Positions 1 to 5,035 of a stretch of 6,417 nucleotides of DNA are shown piece after piece; positions within the stretch are counted from its first letter, which is position 1; each line of letters begins with the position of its first letter. Below the pieces are notes generated by a model, which did no database searches, was not told where the DNA came from, and saw only the letters and a program-made list of their open reading frames with translations. The stretch is from Burkholderiaceae bacterium (GTDB taxonomy: Bacteria > Pseudomonadota > Gammaproteobacteria > Burkholderiales > Burkholderiaceae_C): contig JALRAA010000087.1 of assembly GCA_023262645.1 (NCBI GenBank), positions 1 through 6,417 on the forward strand. The letters are read 5' to 3'. A program made the position numbers and the translations under genes.

Positions 1-836
1 CCCACGAGCTGAGCGACCAGTTGCTGGTGGTGATGCGGGTGTACTTCGAGAAACCGCGCACCACGATCGGCTGGAAGGGACTGATCAACGACCCGGACCT
101 GAACAACACTTTCCAGATCAACAAGGGTCTGCACCTGGCCCGTCAGCTGTTGCTGGACCTGGCGGACATGGGCCTGCCTGCGGGCACCGAGTACCTCGAC
201 CTGATCAGCCCCCAGTATTATGCCGACCTGGTAGCCTGGGGCGCCATCGGTGCGCGCACCACCGAAAGCCAAGTCCACCGTGAGCTGGCATCCGGTTTGT
301 CTGCCCCGATCGGTTTCAAAAACGGCACCGATGGCAACATCAAAATTGCGACCGACGCCATACAAGCTGCAGCGCGCGGCCACCATTTTTTATCGGTGCA
401 CAAAAACGGCCAGGTCGCGATCGTGCAAACCCAAGGTAACCCAGATTGCCACGTGATTTTGCGCGGTGGCAAAACGCCCAACTATGACGCGGTCAGTGTG
501 CAAGCGGCTTGCAAGGAGTTGGAAGCGGCCAAGTTGCCCGCCAGCCTGATGGTCGATTGCAGCCACGCCAACAGCAGCAAACAACACGAGCGCCAATTGG
601 AAGTCGCCAAAGACATCGCCGGGCAAATTGCGGGCGGATCGCACCAGGTGTTTGGTGTCATGGTGGAAAGCCACTTGCAACCCGGCGCTCAAAAATTCAC
701 GCCCGGCAAAGACAAGGTTGAAGGTTTGGTGTACGGACAAAGCATCACGGATGCTTGCTTGGCATGGGACGATTCATTGCAAGTGCTGCAAGTGCTGGAT
801 GCTGCCATCGCCACCAGACGCAAAGCCAAGAAATAA
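1..836 (+). CDS. aroG: 3-deoxy-7-phosphoheptulonate synthase (DAHP synthase, class I), 5' end off window
   Basis: Condenses phosphoenolpyruvate and erythrose 4-phosphate to DAHP, the first committed step of aromatic amino acid synthesis, in the cytosol. The reading frame is open from base 3 to TAA at 834-836. It gives 277 residues that align from about residue 86 of the 350-residue E. coli AroG, so roughly 80 N-terminal residues lie left of the window. Visible hallmarks are VMRVYFEKPRTT with the substrate-binding Arg (36-38) and Lys (51-53), WGAIGARTTESQVHREL, GFKNGTDG, the SHANSSK metal-ligand His, MVESHL (metal-ligand Glu) and SITDAC (metal-ligand Asp). The metal-ligand Cys would be off the edge. 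Residues matching known AroG feedback positions (Asp146, Pro150, Leu175, Ser180 in E. coli numbering) are kept, so allosteric control by an aromatic amino acid is plausible, but which one cannot be told. The symbol aroG is chosen over aroF or aroH by overall likeness only. Codon use changes sharply inside the gene near 265-300. Confidence 0.95.
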   Translation, partial: HELSDQLLVVMRVYFEKPRTTIGWKGLINDPDLNNTFQINKGLHLARQLLLDLADMGLPAGTEYLDLISPQYYADLVAWGAIGARTTESQVHRELASGLSAPIGFKNGTDGNIKIATDAIQAAARGHHFLSVHKNGQVAIVQTQGNPDCHVILRGGKTPNYDAVSVQAACKELEAAKLPASLMVDCSHANSSKQHERQLEVAKDIAGQIAGGSHQVFGVMVESHLQPGAQKFTPGKDKVEGLVYGQSITDACLAWDDSLQVLQVLDAAIATRRKAKK

Positions 837-851
837 CGCTGCGAAAGCGGT

Positions 852-2258
852 TCAGGTTTGCAGTGCCGCCAGAAGTTTTTGGTGGATACCACCAAAGCCA
901 CCGTTGCTCATGCATACGATGTGATCGCCAGGTGCAGCAGCGGCTGTCACTTGTGACACCAATTCGTCGATGGATGCAGCGGTTCGGGCGCGCGCACCCA
1001 TGGGTGCCAATGCCGCAGCGGCGTCCCAATCCAGCCCAGCCGTGTGGCAAAAAGCCAAGTCAGCCATTTCCAGGCTCCAAGGCAGTTGCGATTTCATGGC
1101 CCCCAGTTTCATGGTGTTGCTGCGGGGTTCAAACACCGCCAATATGCGGCCGTGTTGAAGGCTGCGACGCAAGCCATCCAATGTGGTGCGAATCGCGGTC
1201 GGGTGATGAGCGAAATCGTCATACACCGTGATGGCTTCTTGGCCGCTGCCGATACTGCCGCGCCATTCCATGCGGCGACGCACATTCTGGAAATTGGCCA
1301 ACGCTTGGCTGGCTTGCTCGGGTGTCACGCCCACATGCTGTGCCGCCGCGATAGCCGCCAACGCATTCATTTGGTTGTGCACGCCCGTCAAGGACCAACG
1401 AACTTGCGCCACTTGTTGTCCATGATGAATGACTGCAAAGTCATGGGGCTCGCCTTGGGTTTGCCAGTCACCGCCGTGGCCAAAACCCTCCAAGTGGCTC
1501 CATTGGCCCATGTTCAATACCCGTTGCAAACTTTCTTGCTCGGCATTGACCACCAAGCAGCCGCTGGCGGGCACGGTGCGTACCAAATGGTGAAATTGCC
1601 GTTCGATCGCGGCCAAGTCGTCAAAAATATCGGCATGGTCAAACTCGAGGTTGTTCAACACCGCAGTGCGTGGCCGGTAATGCACAAATTTGCTGCGCTT
1701 GTCAAAAAAAGCGGTGTCGTATTCGTCGGCTTCAATCACAAACAGCGGCCGGGATTGGCCACGGGCGAGTTGTCCCAGTCTGGCTGACACGCCGAAATTC
1801 AAGGGCACGCCACCGATCAAAAATCCGGGCGTCAAACCGGCTTGTTCCAGCACCCAAGCCAACATGGCGGTGGTGGTGGTTTTGCCATGTGTGCCCGCGA
1901 TCGCCAGCACATGCCTGGACTGTTCCGCTGCGTGCAGGACGTGGTCGCTCAACCATTGCGGACCGCTGGTGTAGGGCATGCCCGCTTCCAAAATGGCTTC
2001 CATCAACGGGTAACGCGGATGGCCTTCGGCTGTGCGTGCACGAGACACGACATTGCCCACCACGAACATGTCGGGCTGCAAAGCCATTTGGTCTTGGCCA
2101 TAGCCCTCCATCAATTCGATACCCAACGCGCGCAATTGATCGCTCATCGGCGGGTACACCCCGGTGTCACAACCGGTGACACGGTGGCCGGCTTCGCGGG
2201 CCAGGGCAGCCAGGCCACCCATGAACGTGCCGCAAATGCCTAATATATGTATGTGCAT
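852..2258 (-). CDS. mpl: UDP-N-acetylmuramate:L-alanyl-gamma-D-glutamyl-meso-diaminopimelate ligase
   Basis: Cytosolic Mur-family ligase that joins the recycled murein tripeptide to UDP-MurNAc using ATP, returning cell-wall turnover products to peptidoglycan synthesis. The product is 468 residues (E. coli Mpl is about 457). Domains in order: N-terminal Rossmann-like UDP-binding motif HILGICGTFMGG (3-15); ATP-binding P-loop AGTHGKTTTT (121-130); the Mpl-type segment ADEYDTAFFDKRSKF (177-191) and NNLEFDHADIF (202-212); then LTGVHNQMNA, DDFAHHPTAI and FEPRSNTMK in the central and C-terminal domains. ADEYDTAFFDKRSKF separates it from MurC. The frame stays open upstream to 2486, but the start at 2258 puts MHIHILG at the N-terminus, as in the family, and no plausible Shine-Dalgarno precedes it. 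It is convergent with the DAHP synthase (15-base gap) and divergent from the 2350 gene. The long plus-strand ORFs across it are antisense shadows. Confidence 0.96.
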   Translation of the reverse strand: MHIHILGICGTFMGGLAALAREAGHRVTGCDTGVYPPMSDQLRALGIELMEGYGQDQMALQPDMFVVGNVVSRARTAEGHPRYPLMEAILEAGMPYTSGPQWLSDHVLHAAEQSRHVLAIAGTHGKTTTTAMLAWVLEQAGLTPGFLIGGVPLNFGVSARLGQLARGQSRPLFVIEADEYDTAFFDKRSKFVHYRPRTAVLNNLEFDHADIFDDLAAIERQFHHLVRTVPASGCLVVNAEQESLQRVLNMGQWSHLEGFGHGGDWQTQGEPHDFAVIHHGQQVAQVRWSLTGVHNQMNALAAIAAAQHVGVTPEQASQALANFQNVRRRMEWRGSIGSGQEAITVYDDFAHHPTAIRTTLDGLRRSLQHGRILAVFEPRSNTMKLGAMKSQLPWSLEMADLAFCHTAGLDWDAAAALAPMGARARTAASIDELVSQVTAAAAPGDHIVCMSNGGFGGIHQKLLAALQT

Positions 2259-2266
2259 GGAAGTGC

Positions 2267-2294
2267 ATTGTAGAAGTGACCTGATGCGGGTCAT
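2267..2294 (-). promoter_or_regulatory. Candidate sigma70 promoter for mpl
   Basis: Read on the minus strand, TACAAT (2272-2267, five of six matches to TATAAT) lies 16 bases downstream of ATGACC (2294-2289, four of six matches to TTGACA). Only 8 bases separate the -10 hexamer from the mpl ATG, which would put the transcription start within about two bases of the start codon, so the transcript would be leaderless or nearly so. This fits the absence of a Shine-Dalgarno. It is a motif match read by eye in a 91-base divergent gap. Confidence 0.4.
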
Positions 2295-2349
2295 GGCTTT
2301 GACATGGCGCTTGGTCAGACCTGTGCGCTTCGCAGTCACAATCAAAGAC

Positions 2350-2943
2350 ATGTCCAGCGATATCAAATGGGAAATTGCCGCCACGGCCGCGCGCTTGGTG
2401 GTTGAAGAAGGCTTGGAGTTCGGCCCCGCCAAGCACCGTGCGCTCAAAGAACTCGGCCTGCCTGCACGCCAAGCTTTGCCGGACAACGAACAAGTTGAAA
2501 GCGAAGTCTTCGACTATTTGCAATTGTTTTGTGCCGACACCCAGCCATTTGAATTGTTGGCGTTGCGGCGGTTGGCGCTGGGTTGGATGGAGCGATTGGT
2601 CGCTTTTCGGCCCCATTTGGGTGGCGCGGTCTGGCGCGGCACCGCCACCCGTTTGTCGGATATCCATATCCAGTTGTTTTGCGATGACAGCAAACAGGCC
2701 GAACTGGCGTTGCTGGATCAAGGGGTTCGGTTCGAGGTTCGCGCTGTCAATGGGTTCAGGGGCGAGTCGGTCGACGCCCTCAGTATCCACAGCCATTGCG
2801 CCGAATTGAACGAAGACATTGGTGTGCATTTGATGGTCTACGACCACGACGATTTGCGCGGTGCCTTGTTGCCAGACAAACAGGGCAAGACTTGGCGCGG
2901 CGATATGGCTGCGGTGAGACAACTGGTAGACAATGCCTTATGA
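2350..2943 (+). CDS. Hypothetical protein with a degenerate nucleotidyltransferase-like motif
   Basis: A 197-residue soluble-looking protein, not recognised as a named family; no signal peptide or membrane segment is seen. Residues 1-85 look helical and include an acidic, Leu-rich stretch. Residues 92-110 (starting GAVWRGTATRLSDIHIQLF) resemble the core of minimal (MNT-type) nucleotidyltransferases, whose usual form is GSxARGxATxxSDIDLxV. Here Asp104 of the SD pair is kept, Gly-Ser has become Gly92-Ala93, and the second catalytic Asp is His106, which would probably abolish two-metal catalysis. The C-terminal part (125-197) mixes beta-like segments and acidic clusters such as YDHDDL. I chose ATG 2350; in-frame ATGs at 2284 and 2293 are possible but lie in the divergent gap and have no better ribosome site. 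The stop overlaps the start of the redoxin gene, so the two are probably co-translated. The coding call rests on conserved-looking protein character, the ATGA overlap and codon use like its neighbours; the function is unknown. Confidence 0.85.
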   Translation: MSSDIKWEIAATAARLVVEEGLEFGPAKHRALKELGLPARQALPDNEQVESEVFDYLQLFCADTQPFELLALRRLALGWMERLVAFRPHLGGAVWRGTATRLSDIHIQLFCDDSKQAELALLDQGVRFEVRAVNGFRGESVDALSIHSHCAELNEDIGVHLMVYDHDDLRGALLPDKQGKTWRGDMAAVRQLVDNAL

Positions 2944-3479
2944 ACGCAGAAATTCCCTCGAACAAACCGTCGCGCCATCGGCGAACTTTTTTATCCGTTG
3001 CCGCTGGCGCATTGGTCGCTGGGCTGGGCGTGGCTTGGTGGCGCCAACGCAGTGATGCCTTGCCTGAGACTGCATTGGCGGCGCTGTGGGCTGCCGAGTT
3101 CGAGCAACCCGATGGCACGTCGCTGACCTTGGCGCAGTTCAAAGGCCAGCCGCTGGTGGTCAATTTTTGGGCCACTTGGTGTACCCCGTGTGTCGAAGAA
3201 ATGCCTTTATTGAATGCCTTTTATCAACAAAATAAGCCTAAAAGCTGGCAAGTGTTGGGATTAGCGATCGATCAGCCCAGCGCTGTCAAGCGTTTTCTCG
3301 GTCAGCATCCAGTAGAATACCCCATCGGTTTGGCCGGGTTGAACGGCACGGCGCTCATGACCGCATTGGGCAATGTGCAAGGCGGATTGCCATTCACGTT
3401 GGTGATCGATGCCCAGCAAAGTTTGCGAATGAAAAAGCTCGGCAAGCTGTCACCAGACGATATCCAGGCTTGGGTTTGA
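2940..3479 (+). CDS. TlpA/ResA-like thiol-disulfide redoxin, membrane-anchored or exported
   Basis: A 179-residue thioredoxin-fold protein of the AhpC-TSA/redoxin (TlpA) class, expected to work on the periplasmic face and reduce or isomerise disulfides, for example in apocytochrome c or other envelope proteins; the partner cannot be told. Residues 11-34 form a basic N-region followed by a hydrophobic, Ala/Gly-rich segment ending in AWW, reading as a signal anchor. It contains twin arginines in RRTFL (14-18), close to the Tat signal pattern. The catalytic site is WCTPC (80-84, Cys81 and Cys84), preceded by the typical LVVNFWAT strand, and the cis-proline is Pro151 in GLPFTLVID. Its length suits a single-domain TlpA protein. 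The ATG overlaps the TGA of the gene before it (ATGA, 2940-2943), suggesting translational coupling. In related genomes the next gene is accB, which matches the fragment starting at 3555. Confidence 0.92.
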   Translation: MNAEIPSNKPSRHRRTFLSVAAGALVAGLGVAWWRQRSDALPETALAALWAAEFEQPDGTSLTLAQFKGQPLVVNFWATWCTPCVEEMPLLNAFYQQNKPKSWQVLGLAIDQPSAVKRFLGQHPVEYPIGLAGLNGTALMTALGNVQGGLPFTLVIDAQQSLRMKKLGKLSPDDIQAWV

Positions 3480-3484
3480 CTTTT

Positions 3485-3501
3485 GGCCGATTTTGGCGGC
3501 C
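3485..3501 (+). terminator. Weak hairpin after the redoxin gene, possible terminator
   Basis: GGCCG (3485-3489) can pair with CGGCC (3497-3501) around a 7-base loop, five bases after the redoxin stop codon, followed by only three Ts (3502-3504). The stem is GC-rich but short and the T tract is poor, so it may only attenuate or have no role. Its 3' arm overlaps the -35 element proposed for accB. Confidence 0.25.
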
Positions 3502-3521
3502 TTTCCAAATGGTGTAAATTA
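3493..3521 (+). promoter_or_regulatory. Candidate promoter for accB
   Basis: TTGGCG (3493-3498) and TAAATT (3516-3521) are separated by 17 bases; each matches four of six sigma70 consensus bases, and a TG lies directly before the -10. They sit 33 bases upstream of the accB ATG at 3555, inside an AT-richer stretch than the surrounding coding DNA. GGTG/CACC (3512-3515 and 3524-3527) also forms a short inverted repeat across the -10. No strong Shine-Dalgarno precedes the ATG. Confidence 0.35.
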
Positions 3522-3554
3522 GCACCTTGTTAACAGCAATTGACTGCAAGTTAT

Positions 3555-3590
3555 ATGGATTTAAGAAAACTTAAAACTTTGATCGACTTG
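3555..3590 (+). pseudogene. accB: 5' fragment of accB, biotin carboxyl carrier protein of acetyl-CoA carboxylase (first 12 codons)
   Basis: The reading frame from ATG 3555 encodes MDLRKLKTLIDL, the characteristic N-terminus of proteobacterial AccB, which usually continues with a Val-Ser-Glu type segment. Here identity stops at 3590. The frame then runs through a Gly/Val/Cys/Arg-rich stretch of no recognisable family to a stop at 3798-3800, while the DNA underneath becomes trpA in another frame. The biotinyl domain with its AMKM lysine motif is entirely absent, and no accC follows. AccB normally carries the biotin of acetyl-CoA carboxylase in fatty acid synthesis and is essential, so this cannot be the working copy. 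The location right after a TlpA-type gene is the expected place for accB, so the start is probably real and the sequence after it is not its own. Whether this is an assembly join or a true rearrangement cannot be settled here. Confidence 0.8.
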
Positions 3591-3660
3591 GAAGGAGGAG
3601 GAGGAGGAGGAGGGGTTGTTGTCGACAGCAGCGAAGAAGACCAAAGACGCTGCTGCTGCA
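3591..3660. repeat. Low-complexity trinucleotide patch at the accB/trpA junction, with (GGA)6
   Basis: Six perfect GGA units (3594-3611) follow GAA and run into GGGG (3612-3615). They are followed by GTT and AGC doublets, GAAGAAGA, and GCTGCTGCTGC up to 3659. An 8-base perfect palindrome, TGTCGACA, occupies 3620-3627. Neither accB nor confident trpA homology is visible in these 70 bases. The patch lies exactly where the two gene fragments meet and is unlike the rest of the window. Confidence 0.85.
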
Positions 3661-4098
3661 GGTGTGGATGGCGTGTTGGTGGTGGATTACCCGCCGGAAG
3701 AATGCGTGGATTTCGCCGCAGCCCTGCGCGCCCATCAGATGGATTTGATTTTTCTGTTGGCCCCGACCAGCACCGACAAACGCATGCAACAAGTGGCTGA
3801 AGTCGCCAGCGGTTACGTCTACTATGTTTCGCTCAAAGGCGTCACCGGTTCGGGCGCGCTCGACACCGATGAGGTGGAGGCCATGTTGCCGCGCATTCGC
3901 CAATTCGTTCACATTCCGGTGGGTGTGGGTTTTGGTATTCGCGATGCGGCAACCGCAAAAACGATTGGCAAAGTCGCGGATGCCGTGGTGATTGGCAGCA
4001 AATTGCTGCAATTGATAGAAGCCGCACCTGCGGGCAAAGCCGCCGATGAAGCGCGCTTGTTCATGCACGGCATACGCCAAGCGTTGGATTCGGTATAA
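3616..4098 (+). CDS. trpA: Tryptophan synthase alpha subunit, C-terminal part only (5' truncated at a junction)
   Basis: TrpA cleaves indole-3-glycerol phosphate to indole, which passes to TrpB in the alpha2-beta2 complex. Homology is confident from 3661 onward: GVDGVLVVDYPPEE (beta strand 4 region), LLAPTSTD, YYVSLKGVTGSG (active-site loop 6 region), VGVGFGIRD and VVIGSKLL (substrate phosphate binding), ending RQALDSV with TAA at 4096-4098. The usual length is about 270 residues; only about 146 are certain, and 160 if the TTG at 3616 is taken as a formal start. The missing N-terminal ~110 residues include the catalytic Glu and Asp (49 and 60 in E. coli), so this fragment could not catalyse the reaction. 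In the same frame an upstream stop (TGA 3580-3582) bars an extension through the accB start. The 3' context, accD 27 bases downstream, is a normal betaproteobacterial arrangement. It is most likely the right half of an intact gene joined wrongly at 3591-3660; a real pseudogene is possible. Confidence 0.88.
   Translation: MLSTAAKKTKDAAAAGVDGVLVVDYPPEECVDFAAALRAHQMDLIFLLAPTSTDKRMQQVAEVASGYVYYVSLKGVTGSGALDTDEVEAMLPRIRQFVHIPVGVGFGIRDAATAKTIGKVADAVVIGSKLLQLIEAAPAGKAADEARLFMHGIRQALDSV
3626..3655. repeat. Inverted repeat / hairpin in the junction patch
   Basis: CAGCAGCG (3626-3633) is the exact reverse complement of CGCTGCTG (3648-3655), giving an 8-base-pair stem with a 14-base purine-rich loop. 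There is no T tract after it, so it is not a typical intrinsic terminator. Such a stem next to a GGA run is a plausible site of polymerase slippage or template switching, but that is inference. Confidence 0.5.
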
Positions 4099-4114
4099 CC
4101 GCACTATTCTGTTT

Positions 4115-4118
4115 GGAG
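4115..4118 (+). promoter_or_regulatory. Shine-Dalgarno for accD
   Basis: GGAG lies 7 bases before ATG 4126, the best ribosome site in the window, and it fixes the accD start within the 27-base gap after trpA. No promoter is evident in this gap, so accD is probably read from the trp transcript upstream. Confidence 0.7.
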
Positions 4119-4125
4119 TTGCACC

Positions 4126-4998
4126 ATGAGTTGGCTTGAAAAACTGCTTCCTTCCAAAATCCAGCACACCGATCCGGCAGATCGCCGCAGTATTCCCGAG
4201 GGCTTGTGGGTCAAATGCCCCAGTTGCGAAACCGTGCTCTACAAAAAGGATTTGGAAGAGAACCAAAACGTCTGTCCCAAATGCAGCCACCACCACCGCA
4301 TCGGGGCACGCGCCAGACTCGATGCTTTTTTAGACGCTGAAGGTCGCTATGAAATCGGGCAAGAAGTCTTGCCCATGGACCCGCTGAAATTCAAAGACAG
4401 CCGCAAATACCCAGAGCGCTTGAAAGAAGCCATGTCTAACACCGGCGAGACCGACGCCTTGGTAGTAGTAGGTGGCGCAGTGCACAGTATCAATTTAGTC
4501 GCCGCCTGTTTTGAGTTCGACTTTATGGGTGGTTCGATGGGCTCTGTAGTTGGTGAGCGCTTTGTTCGCGGCGTGCAGACCGCTATTGAGCAAAAAGTGC
4601 CTTTCGTGTGTTTCACTGCAACAGGTGGTGCGCGCATGCAAGAGGGCCTGCTCTCGCTGATGCAAATGGCCAAAACCAACGCTGCATTGACACGGTTGGC
4701 CAAAAAAGGTTTGCCTTACATCAGCGTATTGACAGATCCCACCATGGGTGGCGTGTCCGCTGGATTTGCATTTTTAGGCGATGTCGTGATTGCAGAACCC
4801 AAAGCGCTGATTGGTTTTGCTGGCCCGCGCGTCATCGAGAGTACTGTGCGCGTGACCTTACCAGAAGGTTTTCAGCGCGCTGAATTCTTACAAGAAAAAG
4901 GTGCGCTCGACATGATTTGTGACCGCCGCCAATTGCGTAAAACTGTTGCAAACACTTTGGCCATGATGCTGCGCTTGCCAGCGGATGCTGTGGCTTAA
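4126..4998 (+). CDS. accD: Acetyl-CoA carboxylase carboxyltransferase subunit beta
   Basis: Beta subunit of the carboxyltransferase, which with AccA moves the carboxyl group from biotin on AccB to acetyl-CoA to make malonyl-CoA, the first step of fatty acid synthesis, in the cytosol. The 290-residue product has the family's usual length and order: N-terminal MSWLEKLLPSKI; a four-Cys zinc ribbon with Cys31, Cys34, Cys50 and Cys53 (CPSC and CPKC); then the crotonase-like fold with FMGGSMGSVVGE (133-144), GGARMQEG (167-174), TDPTMGGVSAGFA (203-215) and GFAGPRVIE (230-238). All look intact. Start ATG 4126 is supported by the GGAG Shine-Dalgarno and the conserved N-terminus. It follows trpA by 27 bases, a common pairing in betaproteobacteria. 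In many relatives folC comes next; here lysS does. The second half is somewhat richer in A/T-ending codons than the first. Confidence 0.97.
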   Translation: MSWLEKLLPSKIQHTDPADRRSIPEGLWVKCPSCETVLYKKDLEENQNVCPKCSHHHRIGARARLDAFLDAEGRYEIGQEVLPMDPLKFKDSRKYPERLKEAMSNTGETDALVVVGGAVHSINLVAACFEFDFMGGSMGSVVGERFVRGVQTAIEQKVPFVCFTATGGARMQEGLLSLMQMAKTNAALTRLAKKGLPYISVLTDPTMGGVSAGFAFLGDVVIAEPKALIGFAGPRVIESTVRVTLPEGFQRAEFLQEKGALDMICDRRQLRKTVANTLAMMLRLPADAVA

Positions 4999-5035
4999 AT
5001 TTTTTCTGAGAAGTTTTTTTAATAATTACAACTAG
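4999..5035 (+). other. AT-rich gap between accD and lysS
   Basis: These 37 bases include two T runs (5000-5005 and 5014-5020) and AATAAT (5021-5026), which matches the -10 consensus at five of six positions but has no convincing -35 at 16-18 bases. No stem stable enough for a terminator and no Shine-Dalgarno for lysS can be seen. It could hold a weak lysS promoter, or lysS may be read through from accD. Confidence 0.3.

Noticed and set aside
835..852. Short imperfect hairpin (CGCT/AGCG, 837-849) between the convergent stops of the DAHP synthase gene and mpl
   Set aside because: The stem is only 4 to 6 pairs and there is no T tract in either direction, so a bidirectional terminator is not supported.
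1044..1787. 247-codon plus-strand ORF across mpl
   Set aside because: It is antisense to the strongly conserved mpl frame, with no recognisable domain and no ribosome site; an antisense shadow.
2299..2304. Perfect TTGACA -35 hexamer upstream of the 2350 gene
   Set aside because: No acceptable -10 lies 16-18 bases downstream (TGTGCG at 17), so a promoter is not supported by sequence alone.
2167..2922. 251-codon minus-strand ORF opposite the 2350 gene
   Set aside because: It would overlap the mpl 5' end and the coupled plus-strand pair; the plus-strand frame has the ATGA coupling and a recognisable motif, so the minus frame is a shadow.
3591..3660. A CRISPR-like or programmed slippage array
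   Set aside because: The units are three bases long with no spacers, only six GGA copies, and no adjacent intact gene whose expression it could control.
3540..3800. 86-codon ORF as a new Gly- and Cys-rich small protein
   Set aside because: Its first recognisable part is the AccB N-terminus, its Gly run is the GGA repeat, and the rest is trpA DNA read in a wrong frame; not a real gene.
3571..4296. 241-codon minus-strand ORF across the junction, trpA and the accD start
   Set aside because: It begins inside accD and ends in the GGA run, is antisense to two recognisable genes, and its Leu-rich tail is only the repeat translated; a shadow.
3555..4998. An acetyl-CoA carboxylase gene cluster (accB with accD)
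   Set aside because: Only 12 codons of accB are present, accC is absent, and the link runs through the suspect junction.
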